A stretch of DNA of 8,754 bases from Nitrospirota bacterium. GTDB lineage: Bacteria > Nitrospirota > Thermodesulfovibrionia > Thermodesulfovibrionales > SM23-35. The notes below the pieces were generated by a model. It searched no databases. It was not told where the DNA came from and was given only the letters and a program-made list of their open reading frames with translations. Made by a program: the position numbers and the translations under genes. The DNA lies in contig JACRGU010000180.1 of NCBI GenBank assembly GCA_016212245.1, forward strand, positions 1 to 8,754. Reading direction: 5' to 3'. Below are positions 1 to 5,054 of the stretch, piece by piece (within the stretch, counting starts at the first letter, position 1; each line of letters starts with the position of its first letter).

Positions 1-989
1 ATCTGGTATTCATATATCCATGCCACATTCATATCTGGACCGAGGAAGACTATGAAGCTCTTGTTCTTGTTATCAGCAGCATTGTTATCACCACTACCCC
101 TTGCATAAGACATCCTTTTGTTTACAGGGTCAAGCTTCTTGCTGACCTCAAGAAATGCACCTGAGCCACCGGCCTTAAGGCCTGCTTCATTCAATGCTCC
201 AGATTGGTAGTCAGCCTCTGCCTTATAGCCAAAACCTCCTACCTCACCAGTAGCATGGAGCATGAGATTCTGTAGCCGCCTTAAATTTACAGTAGAATCT
301 GGATCATTAACACGCGAATAGTTGACACCTATGCTGTTCTTATCATCAAGCTTGTATGTGACGACCACTGCATAAACATCAACATCACTTGTGCTGGCTG
401 CATTGGGGTCTGCCATAGTATACTCAAAAGCCTTGAATGTAAGCACACCAAGGTGTAACTGCTTGTTAGGGTCTGCAAATACGACGATGGCGTCATCGCC
501 ATACCGTGTGTTATTGAAGAACTTGCCATGGCCGAGCATGAGAGGCATATGACCAATCTTCAAACCTGCAGGGACACCGAGGAGACCTGAGCCTGTGTAG
601 AGTATCCATGCCTGACGGAAGTTGACAGAAGCCTGTTTTGCATTGAGTGAACCCCATCCATAGAAGTCAGCAGTGTCAGCACCAGCTGCTGCTCCTGTAT
701 GTGCTGCACCTGTTACCTCATTAATACCTGAAGACTCAAGCTCTACCATACCCTTCACATTATCAGAGATCTTGATATCCACTCCGAGCCTTACCCTCGT
801 CATTGAAAAGGCCTGGGAGGCCGTGGCTGTTGGGGCGTTAGTAGACAGGGTATTACCCACACTCATGTTATCCCTGTACCAGTTCCATATCTTGATCTCA
901 CCTGTCAGCTTCACATCCTGAGCAGAGGCCAGGGCTGCAAAGCTCAAGACGAAAATCACAGCTAAAGTCAATCCTAAAAATCGTTTCAT
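1..989 (-). CDS. Outer-membrane beta-barrel porin-like protein (alginate-export-like), 3' end outside window
   Basis: This reading frame is open from an ATG at 989 to the left window edge, giving 329 codons with no stop. The start is well supported: GGAGGA lies at 994-999, four bases upstream. Residues 1-23 form a classic Sec signal peptide (MKRF, a hydrophobic core, then ALASA before QD). The mature part is rich in alternating hydrophobic/polar stretches and Asn/Gly/Asp turns, with an RQAWILYTG segment followed by a GLKIGHMPLMLGHGKFF segment. This resembles porins and alginate-export-family barrels, where a strand with Arg is followed by a K/R-x-G-R/H-x-P-L hairpin. I infer an outer-membrane channel of unknown substrate. 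The C-terminus is missing, so a terminal aromatic residue cannot be checked. It is divergent from everything else in the window and has its own promoter near 1209-1236. A different barrel family is possible; location in the outer membrane is fairly secure. Confidence 0.8.
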   Translation of the reverse strand, partial: MKRFLGLTLAVIFVLSFAALASAQDVKLTGEIKIWNWYRDNMSVGNTLSTNAPTATASQAFSMTRVRLGVDIKISDNVKGMVELESSGINEVTGAAHTGAAAGADTADFYGWGSLNAKQASVNFRQAWILYTGSGLLGVPAGLKIGHMPLMLGHGKFFNNTRYGDDAIVVFADPNKQLHLGVLTFKAFEYTMADPNAASTSDVDVYAVVVTYKLDDKNSIGVNYSRVNDPDSTVNLRRLQNLMLHATGEVGGFGYKAEADYQSGALNEAGLKAGGSGAFLEVSKKLDPVNKRMSYARGSGDNNAADNKNKSFIVFLGPDMNVAWIYEYQ

Positions 990-1009
990 TCAATCCTCCA
1001 CTTCCCACA

Positions 1010-1108
1010 TAGCGTTTATTGAGTTATTGCGTTATAGAGTTATAGCGATTATTAAAATGTTTTCACTCTTTTTCGCTATAACGCTGAACGCTCAACGCTA
1101 TAACGCTA
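1010..1108. repeat. Imperfect inverted repeat built of degenerate 7-8 base units
   Basis: The arms 1010-1048 and 1073-1108 share TAGCGTT at the outer end and GTTATAGCGA at the inner end, around a loop of about 24 bases. Each arm is itself a degenerate tandem series: AACGC recurs four times at 7-8 base spacing in the right arm, and GTTAT/GCGTT-type units recur in the left arm. In the porin leader RNA this would fold into a long, imperfect hairpin that ends about 11 bases before the Shine-Dalgarno sequence. It is probably a dispersed intergenic repeat rather than a dedicated regulator. Confidence 0.6.
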
Positions 1109-1124
1109 CATGGTTCAGTATTTC

Positions 1125-1139
1125 TCCGCCAAAGGCGGA
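1125..1139. repeat. Short perfect hairpin TCCGCC-AAA-GGCGGA
   Basis: A six-base perfect GC stem with a 3-base loop, followed on the plus strand by TTTT (1140-1143). On the plus strand it resembles a minimal intrinsic terminator, but no plus-strand gene precedes it. On the minus strand it lies in the porin leader and lacks a T-run, so there it would simply be an RNA hairpin. Confidence 0.4.
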
Positions 1140-1208
1140 TTTTACTTCCTACTACCTTACTACCTTTTGTCTTTCTTCTATGGCATCACCTCCCTTTTGA
1201 GGGTTAAG

Positions 1209-1236
1209 TTTATAGATAGTAAGACTATCTTGTCAA
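1209..1236 (-). promoter_or_regulatory. Sigma70-type promoter for the porin gene, with a palindrome filling the spacer
   Basis: Read on the minus strand, a perfect -35 TTGACA (1236-1231) and a near-perfect -10 TATAAA (1214-1209) are separated by 16 bases. The spacer is almost entirely an inverted repeat: AGATAGT and ACTATCT (1230-1224 and 1220-1214) around a 3-base centre. A transcript would start near 1202 and carry a leader of about 210 bases before the porin ATG at 989. The palindrome sits where a repressor or activator dimer could bind; no regulator is encoded in the window. Confidence 0.65.
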
Positions 1237-1383
1237 GAAAAAAATGCATTAATTTTCAAATCTGTGATAAGAAAGAGCAACAAATATGCCAGACTAAAAT
1301 TTATTGGAAATTAAGGATTTTATTCTAAGGGATATAAAACCTGTGGTTATTTTACAACAAAGGTGGTGAATACAGGACACAAA
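1237..1383. other. AT-rich intergenic stretch without recognisable features
   Basis: Between the porin promoter and the repeat in front of the DUF559 gene I see no convincing gene, RNA or promoter. A 72-codon frame running through 1110-1328 has no Shine-Dalgarno sequence, crosses the inverted repeat and reads as low-complexity hydrophobic and lysine-rich translation, so I treat it as non-coding. Confidence 0.5.
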
Positions 1384-1413
1384 CCCTTTACAAGTGGAGA
1401 GAGGATAGGGTAA
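1384..1413. repeat. 30-base direct repeat, upstream copy flanking the DUF559 gene
   Basis: This segment aligns without gaps to 1864-1893, with 24 of 30 positions identical. It begins CCCTTTACAAG and ends GGGTAA in both copies. It lies just before the DUF559 start codon, while its partner lies just after the gene in the palindrome cluster, so the gene is bracketed by two same-orientation copies. Confidence 0.6.
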
Positions 1414-1424
1414 TTTAAGTCTAA

Positions 1425-1793
1425 ATGACAAAAGTATATAACAGGACAGATGAGAAAATTAAAAGGCGGATGCTTAGAGGGAATATGCCTCAAGCTGAAA
1501 TAATATTGTGGTCAAAATTGAAAAATAAAGGGCTGAAAGAATATAAATTTAGGCGACAGTATAGCGTAGGAAAATTTGTAATAGATTTCTACTGTCCGAA
1601 ATTAAAATTAGCGATAGAAGTTGACGGTGACTCCCACTTCATAGAAGGATCAAAAGCACGAGATATGGAAAGGCAAACAATTTTAGAATCTTTCGGAATA
1701 ACTTTTTTGCGTTTCACAAATAGAGAGATTTCTGAAAACATAAATGGAGTATTGACTAAGATTGTTGAATATATTGAAAATAACCTCCCCTAA
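1425..1793 (+). CDS. DUF559 family protein (Vsr/restriction-endonuclease-like fold)
   Basis: This is a 122-residue protein, a normal length for stand-alone DUF559 proteins. It shows the family hallmarks in order: an AE-x-x-LW motif at residues 24-30, a basic K-F-R-R-Q segment at 41-45, then VIDFYCPKLKLAIEVDGDSH at 52-71, and a C-terminal FLRFTNREI at 94-102. The acidic D54, E65, D67 and H71 match the pattern of a PD-(D/E)xK-type active site related to very-short-patch-repair endonucleases. DNA cleavage is an inference; I know of no assigned substrate for these small proteins. The ribosome site is poor: AGAGAGGATAGGG ends 14 bases before the ATG. The gene is bracketed by related repeats (1384-1413, 1864-1893), and its last codons, encoding NNLP and the stop, read into the G/C-run palindrome cluster, so it may travel with or be maintained by those repeats. 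Confidence 0.85.
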   Translation: MTKVYNRTDEKIKRRMLRGNMPQAEIILWSKLKNKGLKEYKFRRQYSVGKFVIDFYCPKLKLAIEVDGDSHFIEGSKARDMERQTILESFGITFLRFTNREISENINGVLTKIVEYIENNLP

Positions 1794-1895
1794 CCCCTCT
1801 GTATCCCCCCTTAGTAAGGGGGGAATTAAAGGGGGTAAGGAGGGGATTATAGAGTAAATCCTCCCCTTTACAAGGGGAGGGCAGGTGGGGTAAGA
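1783..1895. repeat. G/C-run palindrome cluster (MITE-like) following the DUF559 gene
   Basis: The segment is a succession of C-runs and G-runs forming stems. A 19-base palindrome lies at 1805-1823 (CCCCCCTTA, one central G, TAAGGGGGG). A second hairpin lies at 1860-1880 (CCTCCCCTT and AAGGGGAGG around TAC). The outer CCTCCCCTAACCCC near 1785 is roughly complementary to the GGGGTAAGAGG near 1887. It overlaps the last codons of the DUF559 gene and ends about 18 bases before the TPR gene. Repeats of this look are common around DUF559 genes in my memory of environmental genomes, which I cannot verify here. Confidence 0.7.
1864..1893. repeat. 30-base direct repeat, downstream copy flanking the DUF559 gene
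   Basis: This is the partner of 1384-1413 (24 of 30 identical, no gaps). The first ten bases form part of the hairpin at 1860-1880. The six differences mostly convert A or T in the upstream copy to G here, so this copy is the more GC-rich of the two. Confidence 0.6.
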
Positions 1896-1912
1896 GGAAT
1901 AACCTATCGTCT

Positions 1913-2491
1913 ATGAAAAAGAAATTAAAACACGAGTTAGATATTGCTGCTTTCTCTAAAGCCATAGAGCTAAACCCATCAGATTACAGGGCATATAATA
2001 ATCGTGGTTTTGCCTATTATTATAATAAGGGACAATATGACCTTGCGATTGCTGATTTCAGCAAGGCCATAGAATTGAAACCTGAATTTTTCCCTGCCTA
2101 TAACAACAGAGGAAATGCATATCTACAATTAGGAGAGTATGACCTTTCAATCGCTGATTACAATAAAGCCATAGAGTTAGGTCCAAAAAATGGAATACCC
2201 TATAACAACCGGGGGTTTACCTTTATCATGATGGGAAGATATGAGGAGGCTGAAAGGGACATCAAAAAATCCCTCGAACTAAATCCGAACAATATCTATG
2301 CACTGAACAGCATGGCTGAACTATATGCAGCAAGAAACAATCCAGAGGAAGCATGTAGATGGTTAAAAATAGCTATAGAGAAGGGATATAATAACTGGAC
2401 TTATATAAAGACATCAAAGACATATGATAATATCCGCAATTCTCCGTGTTTTAAGAAAATAATCTTATCCAAAAATGCCGATAGTCATTAG
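1913..2491 (+). CDS. Tetratricopeptide repeat (TPR) protein, apparently N-terminally incomplete
   Basis: The 192-residue protein is made of TPR units. A half unit (helix B only, DIAAFSKAIELNPS, about residues 10-23) is followed by four full 34-residue units at roughly 24-57, 58-91, 92-125 and 126-159. Each shows the pattern Y-N-N-R-G, Y-x-x-A-I-x-D, K-A-I-E-L-x-P. The tail at 161-187 (W-x-Y-I, Y-D-N-I-R-N-S-P-C-F) matches the usual capping segment of such proteins. TPRs are helical scaffolds for protein partners; no specific partner is evident. The start is doubtful: there is no signal peptide, only AGAGG 15 bases upstream, and translation begins right after the repeat cluster in mid-TPR. This suggests a 5'-truncated relic or a start created by the repeat. 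The stop codon lies in a TAGTCAT heptamer array, so the last residues (SH) are repeat-encoded. Confidence 0.75.
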   Translation: MKKKLKHELDIAAFSKAIELNPSDYRAYNNRGFAYYYNKGQYDLAIADFSKAIELKPEFFPAYNNRGNAYLQLGEYDLSIADYNKAIELGPKNGIPYNNRGFTFIMMGRYEEAERDIKKSLELNPNNIYALNSMAELYAARNNPEEACRWLKIAIEKGYNNWTYIKTSKTYDNIRNSPCFKKIILSKNADSH

Positions 2492-2502
2492 TCATTAGTC
2501 AA
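2482..2502. repeat. Heptamer array, three units of TAGTCAT/TAGTCAA
   Basis: There are three contiguous 7-base units at 2482-2488, 2489-2495 and 2496-2502, the last ending AA. The second unit supplies the TAG stop of the TPR gene. The array lies directly in front of the lptF promoter. Confidence 0.75.
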
Positions 2503-2505
2503 TTG

Positions 2506-2514
2506 TGATATAAT
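2506..2514 (+). promoter_or_regulatory. Extended -10 promoter for lptF, placed for a leaderless or nearly leaderless mRNA
   Basis: TG-A-TATAAT is a perfect extended -10 element with no recognisable -35 hexamer. Only nine bases separate it from the lptF ATG at 2524, so transcription would start at about 2521, within three bases of the start codon. The same nonamer TGATATAAT occurs at the same kind of distance before the aminotransferase gene. Confidence 0.5.
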
Positions 2515-2523
2515 TCAGAGGCA

Positions 2524-3591
2524 ATGAAGATAATCCATAAATCAATCCTTAAAGAATTAACCCTTACCTTTCTCCTCAGTCTTGCATTTCTGAATTTTAT
2601 CCTGATGATGGAGAAACTGCTCAGGTTGAGCAGGCTTCTCTCAGGTATCGGTGCATCAATGATAGACATGGCCAGAATAATCTTCTACCTGCAACCACAA
2701 CTGCTTTTACTCACCATACCCATGTCGCTTCTTTTGTCCACGCTCCTGATTTACGGCCGTCTCAATCATGACAGTGAGCTTGTGATATTAAAGGCAAGCG
2801 GTATGAACTTCGGGAGCATCTCAATGCCTGTCTTCACATCAGGCATTATATGTTTTTTGTTGAGTATTGCTGTAAGTTTTTATATAGGGCCAAAGAGCAG
2901 TATAAAACTGAGGGATGAAATAACAAATATTATTAAAACACGCTCTCCCCTGTCTATCGAAGAGGGCACATTCAACACATCATTTAAAGACATTGTTATC
3001 ATTGTAAGGGAAAAGCCATCTGCCGATACGATAAGCGGGATCTTTATATACGACGGACGGGATAAAAATGAACCGAGGATACTGATGGCAGATGAAGGAA
3101 AGATTTATATGCCTGGCGGGCTTGACATCGGCCTTTATCTAAAAGATGGTTACATCCATATTACAAATGGGGACAGTACAACTGAGTTATCTTTTAAGAA
3201 ATATAATATGATACTCAGCCTTGAATCAGAATCCCCTTCAAGGAAAAATGCAGAGCTTACACCTTCTGAACTCCTGCTGGAGATAAAGAAAGCAGGGGCA
3301 GGGCAAGCCCTGCCCCTGCTTTTAGAATTTCACAGAAGGCTGTCTCTGCCAGGAATCTGCATCATCCTTATCTTTTTAGGTCCGCCCCTTGCCCTTATGG
3401 CAGGCAAATCAGGGAAGTTAGGTGGACTGACTATCGGGCTATCAGTATTCACAGTATATTACACGTTTCTGATATACGGTGAGAATCTCGTGAGGGTTGG
3501 GAAGATTCCTCATTACATTGGTGCATGGAGCCCCACTGTTATTCTTGGGATATTTGCATTGTGGATGTTCAGAAAAGAAAGTTTAAAATGA
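2524..3591 (+). CDS. lptF: LptF, LPS export ABC transporter permease (YjgP/YjgQ family)
   Basis: This is an inner-membrane permease that, with LptG and the ATPase LptB, extracts lipopolysaccharide from the membrane and passes it to the periplasmic bridge. At 355 residues it has the family's usual length and plan. Three N-terminal helices (about 12-31, 56-78, 101-121) are followed by a periplasmic beta-rich domain (about 124-265) and three C-terminal helices (about 275-295, 299-318, 332-349). Typical signatures are SELVILKASGMN at 84-95, SIEEGTFN at 144-151, and HRRLSLP at 270-276 leading to the PPLALM helix; the RR pair favours LptF over LptG. AGAGG lies only two bases before the ATG, so the ribosome site is unusually close. 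Residues about 256-267, in the linker before helix 4, are encoded by a 28-base palindrome with AT flanks. The stop lies in a heptamer array. lptB is not in the window. Confidence 0.93.
   Translation: MKIIHKSILKELTLTFLLSLAFLNFILMMEKLLRLSRLLSGIGASMIDMARIIFYLQPQLLLLTIPMSLLLSTLLIYGRLNHDSELVILKASGMNFGSISMPVFTSGIICFLLSIAVSFYIGPKSSIKLRDEITNIIKTRSPLSIEEGTFNTSFKDIVIIVREKPSADTISGIFIYDGRDKNEPRILMADEGKIYMPGGLDIGLYLKDGYIHITNGDSTTELSFKKYNMILSLESESPSRKNAELTPSELLLEIKKAGAGQALPLLLEFHRRLSLPGICIILIFLGPPLALMAGKSGKLGGLTIGLSVFTVYYTFLIYGENLVRVGKIPHYIGAWSPTVILGIFALWMFRKESLK
3292..3319. repeat. 28-base perfect palindrome inside lptF
   Basis: The outer arm GCAGGGGC and inner arm AGGGC are followed by a 2-base centre (AA) and the exact complements of both arms. 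Pairing continues three bases further (AAA/TTT) to 16 base pairs over 3289-3322. It is translated in frame as the A-G-A-G-Q-A-L-P-L-L stretch of LptF, in the linker between the periplasmic domain and helix 4. It has the same outer arms, length and architecture as the palindrome at 5339-5366. Confidence 0.85.
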
Positions 3592-3612
3592 AAGATGAAA
3601 AATTCAAAATTA
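3585..3612. repeat. Heptamer array at the 3' end of lptF (four units, AARATKA-like)
   Basis: There are four contiguous 7-base units (3585-3591, 3592-3598, 3599-3605, 3606-3612) of the type AAAATGA, AAGATGA, AAAATTC, AAAATTA. The first contains the lptF TGA stop, so the last residues (LK) and the stop are drawn from the repeat. Confidence 0.6.
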
Positions 3613-3624
3613 AGGAATGACAGC

Positions 3625-3744
3625 AAAGACAGAAGATAGCCCTGAGAGCGGTTTTGAATTACGCTTCAGCGTAATTCACCTCGGAGTCCCGCACCATAAC
3701 ATGGTGCGGGACGAGAATGAGCGACAGGGCTATCTTCTGTCTTT
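3625..3744 (+). repeat. Structured ~120-base element, copy 1 (between lptF and lptG)
   Basis: Perfect 20-base terminal inverted repeats (3625-3644, 3725-3744; AAAGACAGAAGATAGCCCTG and its complement) enclose two hairpins. Hairpin 1 pairs 3656-3664 with 3669-3677 around TTCA. Hairpin 2 pairs 3686-3697 with 3701-3712 around AAC. Three joining segments (3645-3655, 3678-3685, 3713-3724) are unchanged in copy 2. Similarity to copy 2 extends a little beyond the stems (GAATGACAG on the left, AAGTGAG on the right), giving about 3615-3751. No ORF is encoded. It could be a MITE-like element, a structured RNA or both; the stem ends in only CTTT, so it is a weak terminator candidate. Confidence 0.9.
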
Positions 3745-3756
3745 AAGTGAGAAGGA

Positions 3757-3777
3757 AACTTGGAACTTTTAACTTTA
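3757..3777. repeat. Heptamer array before lptG (AACTTNN x3)
   Basis: There are three contiguous units, AACTTGG, AACTTTT and AACTTTA. They are the reverse complement of the AGTTNAA units found inside lptG at 4424-4458. The array occupies the place where the lptG ribosome site should be. Confidence 0.65.
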
Positions 3778-3782
3778 GGCCG

Positions 3783-4931
3783 ATGCTAATAATACAACGA
3801 CATTACCTTAAAGAATTCTTTAAGCTCCTCGGTGTGATTGCACTGGGTCTTGCCCTGATATTCAGCCTATTAGACCTGGTTAATAAGATTGCTGATTTTA
3901 TGCCGGGTAACCCATCTACTGACAAACTTATTCTGTACGCATTATTGAATCTGCCGAAATATCTCCTTTACCTTCTGCCTATGGCAGTGCTCATATGCAG
4001 CCTCTTTATATTCAGCCAGGCATCACGAAGAAAAGAGATAGTAGCGATAAAGGCCGCTGGAGGAAGATTAAAGGCACTCTTTTATCCATTTATTATTTCC
4101 GGCATGCTGTTAAGTATATTTGCCTTTATCACAGGAGAATTCGTTGTGCCTGATTTTTCAAAAAGGGCTTATGAACTGGAAAACACCCTTAAGAAAAAAG
4201 ATAAGAAACTTGTATTTAAAGAGGGTACGCTATGGCTCAGAAGTACAGATGGTTCTCATGTCAGAATCGAACTCTACATCCCTGATAAAAAACTCGCAAA
4301 AGGGGTAAGCATTTTTAAAATAGCAGGGGGACAGTCCCGATTCTACCCCTTCGGCGGTAAATCTGGGACAGTCCCCACCTTTCTCAGGGAAAGGATAGAG
4401 GCAGAGGAGGCGGAATGGGAAGAAGTTAGAAGTTCAAAGTTAAAAGTTAAAAGTTCAGAAGGCATATGGAAGCTTAAAAAAGTAATCAAATACGATATTG
4501 AAAGTGGGAAGGTTAGCAGGATATCAGAAATAGACTACCCCTACTTAGAATCACCTGACTTCTTCAGCGAAAAGATAAAGAAACCTGATGAGATGGGGCT
4601 GAGTGAACTCTACAGGTATACAAAAAGATTAAAAGAGGCTGGGTTCAGGAATACGAAACTCGTCGTGGACCTGAACTCAAAGGTCTCATATCCTCTGATC
4701 AATTTTTTCCTGATGCTGCTCGGTATATCCCTCCCTGTAAGGGGTAGGATTGGCGGAGGTCTTTTTGCAGCAGGCCTGGGACTGTTTATCAGCCTGATTT
4801 ACTGGCTTGGATATACGCTGATGCTTTCTATGGGATATGCGGGCATAATACCACCTTCTATCTCTGCATGGATTACTCCACTTCTGTTCGGTATCACAGC
4901 AATTTATCTGTTTAGAAAAACACCCGAATGA
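3783..4931 (+). CDS. lptG: LptG, LPS export ABC transporter permease (YjgP/YjgQ family)
   Basis: This is the partner of LptF in the LptB2FG exporter. From ATG 3783 it has 382 residues. Helices lie at about 12-33, 50-80 and 98-122, a periplasmic beta-rich domain at about 125-293, and helices at about 301-320, 324-348 and 358-378. Signatures are SRRKEIVAIKAAG at 81-93, FKEGTLWLR at 145-153, and LNSKVSYPL at 297-305, where the single K is typical of LptG. I chose ATG 3783 because MLIIQRHYLKEFFKLL matches the family's N-terminus; an upstream GTG at 3747 would add 12 residues read from repeats. Only AGG at 3777-3779 precedes it as a ribosome site. Two repeats are translated within the periplasmic domain: residues about 181-200 (inverted repeat 4326-4376) and about 215-226 (heptamers 4424-4458), which may explain the slight excess length. 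The TGA stop is in the left fringe of structured element copy 2. Confidence 0.92.
   Translation: MLIIQRHYLKEFFKLLGVIALGLALIFSLLDLVNKIADFMPGNPSTDKLILYALLNLPKYLLYLLPMAVLICSLFIFSQASRRKEIVAIKAAGGRLKALFYPFIISGMLLSIFAFITGEFVVPDFSKRAYELENTLKKKDKKLVFKEGTLWLRSTDGSHVRIELYIPDKKLAKGVSIFKIAGGQSRFYPFGGKSGTVPTFLRERIEAEEAEWEEVRSSKLKVKSSEGIWKLKKVIKYDIESGKVSRISEIDYPYLESPDFFSEKIKKPDEMGLSELYRYTKRLKEAGFRNTKLVVDLNSKVSYPLINFFLMLLGISLPVRGRIGGGLFAAGLGLFISLIYWLGYTLMLSMGYAGIIPPSISAWITPLLFGITAIYLFRKTPE
4326..4376. repeat. 51-base imperfect inverted repeat inside lptG
   Basis: The ends are GGGGGACAGTCCC (4326-4338) and GGGACAGTCCCC (4365-4376). Each contains GGGACAGTCCC, itself a near palindrome. GATTCTACC and GGTAAATC continue the pairing towards a loop of CCTTCGGC type. 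Its 51 bases equal 17 codons, so the reading frame is kept. It encodes a Gly/Ser/Pro-rich stretch (G-G-Q-S-R-F ... G-T-V-P) unlike the surrounding LptG sequence. Confidence 0.75.
4424..4458. repeat. Heptamer array inside lptG (AGTTNAA-type x5)
   Basis: There are five contiguous 7-base units starting at 4424, 4431, 4438, 4445 and 4452, each beginning AGTT. They are translated as the V-R-S-S-K-L-K-V-K-S-S stretch of LptG, about residues 215-225. Because 7 is not a multiple of 3, gain or loss of one unit would break the gene, while three units (21 bases) would be neutral for frame. Confidence 0.8.
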
Positions 4932-4935
4932 CAGT

Positions 4936-5054
4936 AAAGGCAGGAGATAGCCCTGAGAGCGGTTTTGAATTACGCTTCAGCGAATTCACCTCGGAGTCCC
5001 GCACTATGTTATAGTGCGGGGCGAGAATGAGCGACAGGGCTATCTCCTGCCTTT
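4936..5054 (+). repeat. Structured ~120-base element, copy 2 (between lptG and the aminotransferase gene)
   Basis: Same orientation as copy 1 at 3625-3744 and one base shorter. Terminal repeats (4936-4955, 5035-5054) are again perfect over 20 bases although two positions differ from copy 1, because both arms changed together (A:T to G:C twice). Hairpin 2 (4996-5007 with 5011-5022) has one C:G to T:A double change and one A:T to G:T change. Hairpin 1 (4967-4975 with 4980-4987) lost one T. The joining segments are identical to copy 1. The right end supplies the TAG stop and final codons (LKGRR) of the convergent aminotransferase gene. As a symmetric stem between convergent genes it may also slow transcription from both sides. 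Confidence 0.9.

Noticed and set aside
673..921. Plus-strand and minus-strand small frames inside 1-989
   Set aside because: The minus-strand frame from 989 reads as a continuous signal-peptide barrel protein over the whole interval, so the others are shadows.
1188..1198. GGGAGGTGATGCCATAG on the minus strand as a ribosome site with a two-codon leader peptide
   Set aside because: The Shine-Dalgarno to ATG distance is only two bases and the frame is Met-Pro-stop; it is kept only as a remark on the leader.
1110..1328. 72-codon plus-strand open frame between the porin promoter and the DUF559 gene
   Set aside because: No ribosome site, it crosses the hairpin and the porin promoter, and its composition is that of translated AT-rich spacer.
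1783..1895. Palindrome cluster as a CRISPR array
   Set aside because: Units are not regularly spaced, no spacers of constant length exist and no cas genes are present.
3625..3744. Structured element as an ordinary intrinsic terminator for lptF
   Set aside because: It has branched structure with conserved junctions, only a CTTT tail, and lies between two genes of one complex; termination may be a side effect but does not explain the conservation.
3747..3782. GTG at 3747 as the lptG start
   Set aside because: The added 12 residues come from the structured element's fringe and a heptamer array, no ribosome site precedes it, and the family N-terminus begins at ATG 3783.
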